Shown here: piece by piece, positions 8,102 to 17,406 of the stretch | Numbering within the stretch: the first letter of the stretch is position 1 | How the letters are laid out: the number at the start of each line of letters is the position of its first letter | The notes under the pieces: generated by a model | Told to the model about the DNA's origin: nothing | Database searches by the model: none | The model's input: only the letters and a program-made list of their open reading frames with translations | Assembly: GCF_022012435.1 (NCBI RefSeq) | Contig: NZ_JAKLUA010000005.1 | Location: forward strand, 417,739-481,738 | From: Bradyrhizobium zhengyangense | GTDB lineage: Bacteria > Pseudomonadota > Alphaproteobacteria > Rhizobiales > Xanthobacteraceae | Direction: 5' to 3' | Length of the DNA stretch: 64,000 nt | Position numbers and translations under genes: made by a program

Positions 8102-9334
8102 GTGAAACGCGCAGCAAAACTCCTCATCGGCGCGCTGGTCGTGCTGCCGGCAGGCTATGCGGCCTATCATTTCAGAGATGATATCAAGAGCCTCAAGCTC
8201 CCGTTCGCGCTGCCCTTCATGCAGGCGGCGGAAGCCGAGCAAGGTCCCGCCGGGATGCCTCCACCGCGGCCGCCGGTCGCCGTGAAGGTCGCCGCCGCGA
8301 AGGCGGAGGACGTGCCGATCTACCTGACCGGCATCGGCACCATCCAGGCTTCCAACACCGTCAACGTGCAGAGCCGAGTCGACGGCGAGATCGTCCAGAT
8401 CCTTTTCCAGGAAGGACAGGACGTCAAGCAGGGCGACATCCTCGCGGTGATCGATCCGCGCCCGTTCCAGGCCCAGTTCGATCAGCAGATCGCGGTCAGG
8501 CAGAAGGACCAGGCGCTGCTCGATGGCGCCCAGATCGACATGGAGCGCTATGACGCGCTGATCAAGACCGCCGCGATCTCGCGGCAGATCGTGGACCAGC
8601 AGCATGCACTGGTCGAGCAATACAAGGCGCAGATCCGCAACGACGACGCCCAGATCGAATATGCGCGCACGCAGCTCGGCTTCACCAACATCCGCGCGCC
8701 GATCGGCGGTCGGCTCGGCATCCGCCTGGTCGACCAGGGCAATTACGTGCGCGCGGTGTCGCCGACGACCATCGTCACCGTGACGCAATTGCAGCCGATC
8801 TCGGTGATCTACACGCTCGCGGCGGTCGCGGTCGGCCAGACCCGGCTCAGCCTCGGCCAGGCCGAGGCGCCAGTGGTCGCGCTCACCGCCGACAATTCGA
8901 CCGAGCTCGACAAGGGCACGATCACGCTGGTCGACAACCAGGTCGACCAGGCCAGCGGCACGATCAAGCTGAAGGCGAGCTTTCCCAACAAGGCGCTGAA
9001 ACTCTGGCCGGGCAATTTTGCCAACGGGCGGATCACGGTGGACACGCGCAAGAACGCGATCACCGCGCCGGCCATCGCCGTGCGGCACGGGCCGCGCGGG
9101 GATTTCGTCTGGGTCGCGAAGGCGGACGATACGGCCGCGTTCCGCCCCGTCACGGTCGGGCAGATTTTTGACGGACGCGCGCTGATCGACAAGGGCCTCG
9201 CCAAGGGCGAGCGCGTCGTCACCGACGGCTATTACCGGCTCGAGAATGGCGCCCGCATCACCATCGAGGGCCAGACGCCGACCGCCAAGGCGCAGTCCAC
9301 CACTCAGCCGCGCTCCGAGTCCCGCGTTGACTGA
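8102..9334 (+). CDS. RND efflux periplasmic adaptor subunit (MdtA-like)
   Basis: 410 residues from a GTG at 8102, chosen because the next residues (KRAAKLLIGALVVLPAGYAA) form a clean signal-anchor. The in-frame ATG at 7997 would put 35 charged residues ahead of it. The membrane fusion protein pattern is clear: a barrel-sandwich half (GIGTIQASNTVNVQSRVDGE), a helical hairpin rich in Gln and Lys, the second lipoyl half (LGFTNIRAPIGGRLGIRLVD), and a beta-barrel. The adaptor joins the inner-membrane pump to an outer-membrane channel. It is followed 8 bases later by the first permease. No outer-membrane channel gene is present here. Confidence 0.88.
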   Translation: MKRAAKLLIGALVVLPAGYAAYHFRDDIKSLKLPFALPFMQAAEAEQGPAGMPPPRPPVAVKVAAAKAEDVPIYLTGIGTIQASNTVNVQSRVDGEIVQILFQEGQDVKQGDILAVIDPRPFQAQFDQQIAVRQKDQALLDGAQIDMERYDALIKTAAISRQIVDQQHALVEQYKAQIRNDDAQIEYARTQLGFTNIRAPIGGRLGIRLVDQGNYVRAVSPTTIVTVTQLQPISVIYTLAAVAVGQTRLSLGQAEAPVVALTADNSTELDKGTITLVDNQVDQASGTIKLKASFPNKALKLWPGNFANGRITVDTRKNAITAPAIAVRHGPRGDFVWVAKADDTAAFRPVTVGQIFDGRALIDKGLAKGERVVTDGYYRLENGARITIEGQTPTAKAQSTTQPRSESRVD

Positions 9335-9342
9335 GGCCCGCC

Positions 9343-12300
9343 ATGTCCGCGCCCTTCATCCTCCGGCCGATCGCAACGACGCTGATGATCGTCGCGGTCG
9401 TGCTGCTGGGCATGCTCGGCTATCGTGAACTCCCGATCGCACCGCTGCCGAATGTCGACTTTCCCACCATCCAGGTGGTGACGCGCTATCCGGGCGCTTC
9501 GGCAACCGTCGTCGCAACCTCGATCACCGCGCCGCTGGAGCATTATTTCGGCACGATTTCGGGGCTGACCGACATGAGCTCGACCAGCTCGTACGGCAAC
9601 AGCCAGATCACGCTGCAGTTCGACCTCTCGCGCAAGATCGATGCGGCCGCGCAGGACGTGCAGGCGCGGATCAATGCGGCCGCAGGGTGGATACCGGTCG
9701 AGCAGCTGCCGAGCCCGCCGACCTATCGCATGGTCAATCCGGCCGATACGCCGGTGCTGATCCTGGCGCTGACCTCGAAGACGATGCCGCTGCACGAGGC
9801 CAACGATCACGCTGCGACCATTCTGGTGCCGAAACTGTCGCAGATCCCTGGCGTCGGCGCCGTCAGCATCGAGGGCGGGCAGACCCGGGCGGTGCGGCTG
9901 CAAATGAACCCGACGCGGCTGGCCGGGCTCGGCCTCTCGCTCGACGACGTCCGCCGCGGCATCGCCGCCACCACCGCCGACAATCCGAAGGGCTCGCTCG
10001 ATGGTCCGAGGCAGGCATTTCACGTCGACACCAATGACCAGCTATTCACCGCGGAGGCCTATCAGGACGCGGTGATCGCCTATCGCAATGGCGCGCCGGT
10101 GCTGCTGCGCGATGTCGGCACCGCCATCGACAGCGTCGAGGATTCCGAGCAGGCGGCCTGGTTCCAAGGCGAGCGCGCCGTGCTGCTGGACATCCAGCGG
10201 CAGCCCGGCGCCAACACCATCGAGGTCGTGGACGCCATCAAGAGCATTTTGCCGAAGCTGCAGGACTCTCTCCCCGCGGCGCTGAAGATTTCCGTGGTCA
10301 GCGACCGCACCACGACGATCCGCGCCGCGATCCACGACGTGCAGTTCACACTGGTGCTGACGGTGGCGCTGGTGGTGCTGGTGATCTTCATCTTCCTGCG
10401 CAAGCTGTGGGCGACGGTGATTCCGAGCGTCACGCTGCCGGTGTCGCTGATCGCGACCTTCGGCGTCATGGCGCTGTGCGGCTTCAGCCTCGACAATCTT
10501 TCGCTGATGGCGCTGACGATTGCTTCAGGCTTCGTCGTCGACGACGCCATCGTGATGATCGAGAACATCGCACGCTATGTCGAGGACGGCGAGGATCCGC
10601 TTCAAGCAGCCCTGAAGGGCGCGCGGCAGATCGGCTTCACCATCGTGTCGCTGACGGTGTCGCTGATCGCCGTGTTCATCCCGCTGCTGCTGATGGGTGG
10701 CGTGGTCGGCCGGCTGTTCCGGGAATTCGCCATCACGCTGTCCTTTGCCGTCGTCATCTCAGGCCTCGTTTCGCTGACACTGACGCCGATGATGTGCGCG
10801 CAGCTGTTGCGGCACGAGGATCCCAATGCGCCGCACGGCTTGCTGTACCGTATCAGCGAGCGCGGCTTCGACGCCTCCGCAGGCTTCTATCTGTGGGGGC
10901 TCGACTGGGTGCTGAAGCATCGCAACCTCACGCTGGTCTTCACCGTGCTCACGCTGATCGCCACCGGAATGCTTTATGTCGCGATCCCGAAGGGATTCCT
11001 GCCCCTGCAGGACACGGGTCTCTTGATCGGCACCACGGACGCGGCCCAGGATATCTCCTTTGCGGCGATGGCCGAGCGGCAGCAGCAGCTGGCGGCCGTG
11101 ATCGCGCGCGATGGCGATGTCGTCACCGTCGGCAGTTTCGTCGGCATCGGCTCGGTCAACACCACCTTGAACAGCGGCCGGCTCTATATCGACATCGGCA
11201 GCCCCGACGCGCGGAAATCGTCGGCGGCAGCGGTGATGGCGCGGCTGCAACATGCGGTCGAGGGCGTTCATGGCATCACGCTGCATCTGCAGCCGGCGCA
11301 GGATCTGCAGATCGAAACGCGTGTCTCGCGCACGCAATACCAATATGCGCTGCAGGATCTCGACGAGGACGAGCTTCGGCTCTGGAGCCGCCGGCTGGTC
11401 GATGGCTTACGCAAGCGGCCGGAGCTCGCCGACGTCGCCGACGACCGCCAGGACGAAGGCCTGCAGATGTCCGTCACCATCGACCGCCCGCTGGCGGCGA
11501 GCTACGGCGTCAGCCTGAACACGATCGACCAGACGCTGTATGACGCATTCGGCCAGCGCCAGATCGCGACGGTATTCGGACCGCTGACGCAGTACCACGT
11601 GATCATCGAGGTCGACCCGGCGCTGCGCAACGATCCTGATATCCTCGGCAAGATCTATCTGACTGCGGCCGCGGCCCAGGCCAGCACGATCGATCAGCAG
11701 ACCGGCGGCTTCAGCGCCGCCTTCAGCAAGGCGTCCGCGCCGGTGCCGCTGTCGGCCTTCGCGCGGATCGAGCGGCAGCACGCCCCGCTGCTGATCTCGC
11801 ATCAGGGCCTGTTTCCGGCCACGACGATTTCGTTCAATCTGGCCGACGGCGTGTCGCTGAGCCAGGCGACGGCGGCACTGCGCCGGACCGAACGAGAGAT
11901 CGGACTGCCGGACGCGGTCACGACCAAGCTGATCGGAACCGCCGCCGAGTTCGCCAATTCGCTCAGCGACGAGAAATGGCTGCTGCTGGCCGCGATCGTG
12001 ACCGTCTATCTGATCCTCGGCATGCTCTATGAGAGCTACATCCACCCGATCACGATCCTGTCGACCTTGCCGTCGGCCGGCATCGGCGCGTTGCTGGCCT
12101 TGATGCTGTACCGGCAGGATCTCAACCTGATCTCGCTGATCGGCATCATCCTCCTGATCGGCATCGTCAAGAAGAACGCCATCATGATGGTGGACTTCGC
12201 GCTCGCAGCCGAGCGTGAGGACGGCGCATCCTCGTTCGACGCCATCAGGCAGGCCTGCATCCTGCGCTTCCGCCCGATCATGATGACGACGATGGCGGCG

Positions 12301-12528
12301 CTGTTCGGCGCGCTGCCGCTCGCGATCGGCTCGGGCACCGGCTCCGAATTGCGCCAGCCGCTCGGCATTTCCATCGTGGGCGGACTGATCGTCTCCCAGG
12401 TGCTCACGCTCTATACGACCCCGGTGGTCTATCTGGCGTTCGCTTCGCTGCGCACCCGGTTCGGATGGCGATCCGCACCCGCCGGTGATTCGGCGGCGCT
12501 GCCGCAGGCGGAGCGGCCGACGCCGTGA
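9343..12528 (+). CDS. RND efflux permease, MdtB/MuxB type
   Basis: 1061 residues, the usual size for a proton-driven RND pump. The first membrane helix starts at once (FILRPIATTLMIVAVVLLGM). Two large periplasmic loops follow helices 1 and 7. The proton-relay helix 4 carries the paired aspartates in GFVVDDAIVMIENI. Helix 10/11 shows KKNAIMMVDFALAAE. Together with the next gene it would form a mixed trimer like MdtB-MdtC, which in E. coli exports bile salts and novobiocin. It overlaps the next permease by 4 bases (GTGA), so the two are translationally coupled. Confidence 0.92.
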   Translation: MSAPFILRPIATTLMIVAVVLLGMLGYRELPIAPLPNVDFPTIQVVTRYPGASATVVATSITAPLEHYFGTISGLTDMSSTSSYGNSQITLQFDLSRKIDAAAQDVQARINAAAGWIPVEQLPSPPTYRMVNPADTPVLILALTSKTMPLHEANDHAATILVPKLSQIPGVGAVSIEGGQTRAVRLQMNPTRLAGLGLSLDDVRRGIAATTADNPKGSLDGPRQAFHVDTNDQLFTAEAYQDAVIAYRNGAPVLLRDVGTAIDSVEDSEQAAWFQGERAVLLDIQRQPGANTIEVVDAIKSILPKLQDSLPAALKISVVSDRTTTIRAAIHDVQFTLVLTVALVVLVIFIFLRKLWATVIPSVTLPVSLIATFGVMALCGFSLDNLSLMALTIASGFVVDDAIVMIENIARYVEDGEDPLQAALKGARQIGFTIVSLTVSLIAVFIPLLLMGGVVGRLFREFAITLSFAVVISGLVSLTLTPMMCAQLLRHEDPNAPHGLLYRISERGFDASAGFYLWGLDWVLKHRNLTLVFTVLTLIATGMLYVAIPKGFLPLQDTGLLIGTTDAAQDISFAAMAERQQQLAAVIARDGDVVTVGSFVGIGSVNTTLNSGRLYIDIGSPDARKSSAAAVMARLQHAVEGVHGITLHLQPAQDLQIETRVSRTQYQYALQDLDEDELRLWSRRLVDGLRKRPELADVADDRQDEGLQMSVTIDRPLAASYGVSLNTIDQTLYDAFGQRQIATVFGPLTQYHVIIEVDPALRNDPDILGKIYLTAAAAQASTIDQQTGGFSAAFSKASAPVPLSAFARIERQHAPLLISHQGLFPATTISFNLADGVSLSQATAALRRTEREIGLPDAVTTKLIGTAAEFANSLSDEKWLLLAAIVTVYLILGMLYESYIHPITILSTLPSAGIGALLALMLYRQDLNLISLIGIILLIGIVKKNAIMMVDFALAAEREDGASSFDAIRQACILRFRPIMMTTMAALFGALPLAIGSGTGSELRQPLGISIVGGLIVSQVLTLYTTPVVYLAFASLRTRFGWRSAPAGDSAALPQAERPTP

Positions 12529-15500
12529 GCATCACCGCACAATTCGTGCTGCGGCCGGTGGCGACGACGCTGCTGATGATCGGCGTGTTTCTGCTCGGTT
12601 GCGTCGCTTATTTCCGCCTGCCGATCGCTTCGGTGCCGGCGGTCGAGCGGCCCACGATCGGGATCTACGCACCGTTTCCCGGAGCAAGCCCGGCAACGGT
12701 TGCGAACGCGCTGTCGCAGCCGCTCGAGACAACGCTCGCGCTGATCCCCGGAGTCAACGAAATCACCTCGTTCAGCGCCATGGGCGGCACCAGCATCACC
12801 GTGCAGTTCGAACTCTCGGTCGATCTCGACGCCGCCGCCGGCGCAGTCCAGGCCGCCATCAACGCGGCGGGCCCGAACCTGCCGAAGGGCCCGTGGCCGC
12901 CGACCTATTGGAAGGCGAACCCCGCAGGCGCCGCGGTCGTGGCGCTCGCATTGACGAGCGACGTGTTCACATCAGGCGAGGTCTACAGCCTCGCCGACGG
13001 CGTGATCTCGCCAAAGCTGTCGCAACTGCCGGGCGTGGCCCGGATCGTCGTCAGCGGCGCCGAGCGAAGCGCGGTCCGCATCCAGGTGTCGCCGACCCGG
13101 CTCGCGGCCATGAACCTGTCGCTGGAGGCGGCGCGCGTCGCCGTCCTCAACGCATCGCAGAACCTGCCGAAGGGCGCGGTCTCGGTCGACGGCCAGCGCC
13201 TGACCATCGAGGCCAACGACCAGTTGCTTCAGGCCTCCGACTATCGGGACATCGTGCTGGCCTGGCGCAACGGCGCCCCTGTTCGGCTCGGCGACGTCGC
13301 AGCCGTGACCGACAGCGTCATCAACAACCGCCTCGCTGGTTGGTATGGCACCGAGCGCGGCATCGTCCTGTTCGTCTACAAGCAGTCGGACGCCAACATC
13401 GTCGAGACCGTCGATGCGATCAAGGCCGAGCTGCCGGAAATCCAGCTCTGGCTGCCGCCCGGGATCAAGCTGCACACGGTCTATGACCGCACCACGCTGA
13501 TCCGGGCCGCCGTGAACGACGTCAAGCTCACGCTCGTGGTCGCCTCGGCGCTGGTCGTGCTGGTCATCGCGCTATTCCTGAGGCGCTTCTGGGCGACCGT
13601 GATCCCGAGCGTGACCATTCCGGTCTCGCTCGCCGCGACCTTGTTCGTGATGAGCCTGTGCGGATTCAGCCTGGACAATCTGTCGCTGATGGCCCTGACC
13701 ATCGCCGCCGGCTTCGTCGTCGACGACGCCATCGTCATGATCGAGAACATCATCCGCCGCATGTCCGAGGGCGAGCCGGCGCTGCAGGCCGCCATCAACG
13801 GTACCAGGCAGATGGTGTTCACGGTCGTCGCCATCACCGTCGCCTTGATCGCGGCGCTGATCCCGATCCTGTTCATGCCTGACGTGGTCGGGCGCTATTT
13901 CCGCGAGTTCGGCGTGACGCTGGTGGCCGCCATCGTGTCCTCGGCGGTGATCTCGCTGACACTGACACCGATGATGTGCGGTCATCTGCTCGATCGTGGC
14001 CGGCAGCGGCTGCACAATCCCGATGCGATCCCAGCGCGACGCACCTTCTATGCGCGCAGCCTCGACTGGACGCTACGTCATCGTATTCTCACCGTCCTTG
14101 TCATCACCGCCCTGACCGGGGCCAGCGTCTGGCTCTATCTGAAACTGCCGAAAGGTTTCATGCCGACCCAGGACACCGGCGTGATGTTCGTGCGGACCGT
14201 GGCCCCTTCCAACATCTCGTTCCTGTCCATGGAGGACCGACAGCGCGCCGTCGGCGAGGCGATCCTGCAGGATCCCGCGATATCAGGCCTGACGTCCTTC
14301 ATCGGCGAGGGCAACGGCAACGCGCTCAGCATCGGGCAGATGCTGGTCGCGCTCAAGCCGCCCGATGTGCGCAAGCTGTCGATCCAGCAGGTGATCGCCC
14401 GGTTGCGCGAGCGCATGAACCAAATCGACGGCGTCAGGGTCTTCTTCGTGCCGCTGCAGGATCTCAATCTCGGCGTTCAGGCCAGCGGCTCGCGTTATCA
14501 ATATACGCTGTGGGGCATCGACGAAAACGAGGTGATACGCGCCGCAGAAAACATGATCCGCCGTGTCCGCGGCATTCCTCAAATCATCGACATCATCCCG
14601 AGCTGGGAAACCGGCGGCTTGCAGGCCGGGCTGACGATCGACCGCATTCGCGCCGCGATGCTCGGCGTCACGCCGGTTGCGATCGACAACACGCTCAATG
14701 ACGCCTTCGGCCAGCGACAGGTCAATCTGTTGTTTTTCCCGACCAATTATTCGCGCGTGATCTTCGAGGTCGAGCCGCAGGCGGCAACCGGCCCCGATTC
14801 CATCAGCCAGATCTATGTGCCGAGTGCCAGCGGCAAAGCGGTGCCGCTGACGGCCCTGACCCGGCCGCAGCGCGCGCACGCCGCGATGTGGGCCCGTCAC
14901 AGCGCCCAGTTTCCGGCCGCGACGATCTTTTTCGACATCAAGCCCGGTACGTCGATCGGCGACGCCATCGCCTCGATCCGCAAGGAGGAGGCCACAGCCA
15001 AGCTGCCCGACGACATCAAGGCGGAGTTCCGCGGCGAGGCCAAGGAGGCGGACAAATCGATCGTCAAGCAGGCGGCGCTGTTCGCGGCGGCCCTGGTCGC
15101 GATCTACCTCGCGCTCGGCATGCTCTACGAGAGCTACGTCCATCCGCTGACGATTCTGTCGACCTTGCCGCCGACCGCCTTCGGGGCGCTGGTCGCGCTG
15201 TGGGCGACCGGAACACAGTTCACGCTGGTGACCACCATTGCCTGCATCCTGCTGGTCGGCATGGTGATGAAGAACGCCATCATGATGGTCGACTACGCGC
15301 TCGATGCCGAGCGGCACCGCGGCCTCGATGCCAGGCAGGCCATCCTGCTCGCCGCACGGCTGCGGGCCCGGCCCATCACCATGACGATGCTGGCCGCTTT
15401 CCTCAGCGCTGCCCCGATCGCCCTCGGCACCGGCCCCGGCTTCGAGATCCGCCAGCCGCTCGGCATCACCATCATGGGCGGGCTCGTCGTCGCGCAGCTC

Positions 15501-15623
15501 TTCACGCTGTACTCGACGCCGGCGATGTACCTGATCCTGGACGGGTTGAGGCGGCGGAAGAAAGCGACGGCAGGTCAGATGCTCGCTGCCGGCAGCGCGC
15601 CTCTTCCCGATCTCAACGGCTAA
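12525..15623 (+). CDS. RND efflux permease, MdtC/MuxC type
   Basis: 1032 residues, starting with GTG inside the stop region of the previous gene. The same architecture is present, with helix 1 FVLRPVATTLLMIGVFLLGC, relay helix GFVVDDAIVMIENIIRR and MKNAIMMVDYALDAE near the C-terminus. It is clearly a paralogue of the upstream permease but not a recent duplicate, as the loops differ strongly. Two unequal permeases with one adaptor are the hallmark of MdtABC/MuxABC systems. Its 3' end overlaps the convergent DUF2478 gene by 11 bases. The outer-membrane partner must be encoded elsewhere. Confidence 0.92.
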   Translation: MSITAQFVLRPVATTLLMIGVFLLGCVAYFRLPIASVPAVERPTIGIYAPFPGASPATVANALSQPLETTLALIPGVNEITSFSAMGGTSITVQFELSVDLDAAAGAVQAAINAAGPNLPKGPWPPTYWKANPAGAAVVALALTSDVFTSGEVYSLADGVISPKLSQLPGVARIVVSGAERSAVRIQVSPTRLAAMNLSLEAARVAVLNASQNLPKGAVSVDGQRLTIEANDQLLQASDYRDIVLAWRNGAPVRLGDVAAVTDSVINNRLAGWYGTERGIVLFVYKQSDANIVETVDAIKAELPEIQLWLPPGIKLHTVYDRTTLIRAAVNDVKLTLVVASALVVLVIALFLRRFWATVIPSVTIPVSLAATLFVMSLCGFSLDNLSLMALTIAAGFVVDDAIVMIENIIRRMSEGEPALQAAINGTRQMVFTVVAITVALIAALIPILFMPDVVGRYFREFGVTLVAAIVSSAVISLTLTPMMCGHLLDRGRQRLHNPDAIPARRTFYARSLDWTLRHRILTVLVITALTGASVWLYLKLPKGFMPTQDTGVMFVRTVAPSNISFLSMEDRQRAVGEAILQDPAISGLTSFIGEGNGNALSIGQMLVALKPPDVRKLSIQQVIARLRERMNQIDGVRVFFVPLQDLNLGVQASGSRYQYTLWGIDENEVIRAAENMIRRVRGIPQIIDIIPSWETGGLQAGLTIDRIRAAMLGVTPVAIDNTLNDAFGQRQVNLLFFPTNYSRVIFEVEPQAATGPDSISQIYVPSASGKAVPLTALTRPQRAHAAMWARHSAQFPAATIFFDIKPGTSIGDAIASIRKEEATAKLPDDIKAEFRGEAKEADKSIVKQAALFAAALVAIYLALGMLYESYVHPLTILSTLPPTAFGALVALWATGTQFTLVTTIACILLVGMVMKNAIMMVDYALDAERHRGLDARQAILLAARLRARPITMTMLAAFLSAAPIALGTGPGFEIRQPLGITIMGGLVVAQLFTLYSTPAMYLILDGLRRRKKATAGQMLAAGSAPLPDLNG

Positions 15624-16221
15624 GACGGGCCACGCTTTGCGCCCATCGTTCGACCTCGCCGGTATCGGCCCGCAGCTCTGTTCCGAGACCGCCGGCGAAG
15701 CTGCGCCACGCCTGCAGATTGCCCTGGGGCACGCCGATCACCACGACGATGTTCCGCTCGATGGCCGAGGCAATCAGCTCGAGCAGCCCTCCTCCATCGC
15801 ACTCGGCCTTGCCGAACTTGTTGAGGACGAGGACGTCAGGCAACGTTTCAAGGCTTTTTGCGATGTTCACCGCGACCTCAGCGAGAGCTCCCTCATCGAG
15901 CCGACAACCGGCAGCGCCAGCGCCGCGATCTTCGAAGATCGGCGTCCGGCGTCCGGTTGCGAGGTCCTCAAGCACCACATCGCAGCGCCGCTCCGGCGTG
16001 GCGTCAACGACGTGCTGCAGCACACCGGCAAGCATGAGGCCGCGCCCTCGACAGGCGGCCACGAGCGCCTCGAACACCGATGCAGGATAGCTGTTCTGGG
16101 GATAGACGAACGCGGTCAGCGGTGAAGCAGGCCGCGGCACCGGATCGGACTTGGGACTATCGGACTTGGGACTATCGAACTTGGGAATATCGAACTTGGG
16201 AACAGAGAGAGAAGCAGGCAT
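15613..16221 (-). CDS. DUF2478 domain protein
   Basis: 202 residues. From about residue 35 the sequence matches the DUF2478 family as I know it: PLTAFVYPQNSYPASVFEAL, a conserved LNKFGKAECDGGG segment and VVIGVPQGNLQAW. This resembles a P-loop-like nucleotide-binding fold that lacks an obvious Walker A. Members are often found near molybdate uptake genes, but nothing of that kind is adjacent here. The first 25 residues come from a 15-bp tandem repeat and read KFDIPKFDSPKSDSPKSD, a charged, probably disordered tail. Its stop overlaps the end of the RND permease on the other strand. Confidence 0.75.
   Translation of the reverse strand: MPASLSVPKFDIPKFDSPKSDSPKSDPVPRPASPLTAFVYPQNSYPASVFEALVAACRGRGLMLAGVLQHVVDATPERRCDVVLEDLATGRRTPIFEDRGAGAAGCRLDEGALAEVAVNIAKSLETLPDVLVLNKFGKAECDGGGLLELIASAIERNIVVVIGVPQGNLQAWRSFAGGLGTELRADTGEVERWAQSVARLSR
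16145..16204. repeat. Four tandem copies of a 15-bp unit in the DUF2478 gene
   Basis: The unit TCGGACTTGGGACTA occurs twice exactly (16145-16159, 16160-16174), then twice with changes (16175-16189, 16190-16204). Being 15 bp it preserves the frame and encodes a five-residue KFD/KSD-x-P repeat in the N-terminal tail of the DUF2478 protein. Copy number probably varies between strains, as exact neighbours point to recent slippage. Confidence 0.9.
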
Positions 16222-16245
16222 CGTGAATTGATCCCAGCGTAGGGG

Positions 16246-17109
16246 TTACTCGATCAGGATCGGCGCAGCGATGTTGATGCGGTCGTCCTTCGTCATGTCG
16301 ATGCCAAGCGCAAGCGACCATTTTCCGCTGGCCGCGGTCATCATGCTGACGCGCCATTTGTCGGCGGCAACCCGTGTCGCCGATGCAGTCGCGGGCGGGA
16401 TGCCCTTATCGGGATTGGCCAGCGTCACCGAAAGCGCATCGACATTCAGCGGCCGTTCTTCGCCATCATAGAGCTGAACCAGCACTTCAACCGGTCCGCT
16501 GTGGCCAGGCGTAACAGTTATGTCGGCCATCACGCGGGTGCCGCAGAGATGCGTAAAGAACGGTTCGTTGGTGGCTGAGGTCGCATTCGCCTTCAGCGCC
16601 GGAGGTGCTGCCGGTGACGCGGCTTCGGTCGAGGCGATCTGGAGCCGAGGGCCTTTGGCGCCGACGCTACCGACGTCAAAGGTCGCTTCGATCGTGCCTG
16701 CACGCTGGAAGTTCAGTGACACCGGGATGCGCTGGCCCTCCTCGAGCGGCGCCGTCAGTCCGACGAACATGATGTGGTTGCCACCCGGCGCAAGGGTGAC
16801 GATGCCATCCGGCGGAATCGCCAGCCCCTCCTCGAGCGGGCGCATCGTCATGATGCCGTCCTGCATCGTCATCTGATGGACTTCGACTTTGGCAGCGGCC
16901 GGACTGGAGGCTGAGAGCAGCCGGTCCGGCGAAGTGCCGCGATTCTCGATGGTGAGATAACCGCCTGCGACCTTTGCCCCCTTCGGGGTGGCCCGGCTCC
17001 AGGCCTGGCTGACGACGATGTCGGAATGATCGGCCAGCGTAGGTGCAGATCCGACGAATGTGAGGGCGGCCGCGAGGATCACGGCAACGGTTCCGAATTT
17101 CTCGAGCAT
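16246..17109 (-). CDS. Periplasmic copper chaperone PCu(A)C with extra C-terminal domain
   Basis: 287 residues from the ATG at 17109, which has GGAG upstream; longer readings begin in non-coding sequence. A signal peptide (LEKFGTVAVILAAALTFVGS) is followed by a PCuAC domain. Its copper ligands are visible as H78-x10-M89-x22-H112-x-M114. PCuAC proteins deliver Cu(I) to cytochrome oxidase. The last 100 residues form a second beta-rich domain (ITVTPGHSGPVEVLVQLYDG onward) resembling YtkA/FixH-like or CopC-like domains; this call is tentative. Fusion of the two would make a two-domain metal carrier. It is divergent from the TPR gene across a 297-bp gap with an inverted repeat. Confidence 0.8.
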   Translation of the reverse strand: MLEKFGTVAVILAAALTFVGSAPTLADHSDIVVSQAWSRATPKGAKVAGGYLTIENRGTSPDRLLSASSPAAAKVEVHQMTMQDGIMTMRPLEEGLAIPPDGIVTLAPGGNHIMFVGLTAPLEEGQRIPVSLNFQRAGTIEATFDVGSVGAKGPRLQIASTEAASPAAPPALKANATSATNEPFFTHLCGTRVMADITVTPGHSGPVEVLVQLYDGEERPLNVDALSVTLANPDKGIPPATASATRVAADKWRVSMMTAASGKWSLALGIDMTKDDRINIAAPILIE

Positions 17110-17200
17110 GACGATCTCCAACCCTCGCAGAGGCGCAATGCGTCCGCATTGTTGCCATGGCTGTTGAGCTGGCCTCACCGTAGACCATGGCAGGCAACAG

Positions 17201-17261
17201 CTCTTTGTCGGGACACAAACTACCGGGTCATTTGCGGGCCTCCTTGATCTCCGACAAAGAG
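17201..17261. promoter_or_regulatory. Perfect 11-bp inverted repeat between the PCuAC and TPR genes
   Basis: CTCTTTGTCGG (17201-17211) and CCGACAAAGAG (17251-17261) are exact reverse complements separated by 39 bp. They lie about 90-150 bases upstream of the PCuAC start. A second weaker pair, GTTGCCATGG (17151-17160) and the CCATGGCAGGCAAC stretch (17185-17198), lies beside it. The arms could be two operator halves bound by a looping regulator, or one large hairpin. No regulator gene adjoins. Confidence 0.45.
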
Positions 17262-17406
17262 CGCCCGTCGTGCCGAAGTTTATTCGACGTGAGGCAGTCA
17301 GCGCTGACCGGATAGGCCGCAAGCCCCGCGCAAGCTCCCCTTGCTGAAATGGACGGACCGTTGCCGCCCCTGAGGTGGATGCTCACCATGAACGGGATCA
17401 GCAGCG

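Noticed and set aside
15613..15623. Possible frameshift because the RND permease and DUF2478 genes overlap
   Set aside because: The permease ends at a normal length and the DUF2478 protein has a complete C-terminus; a short convergent overlap is enough to explain it.
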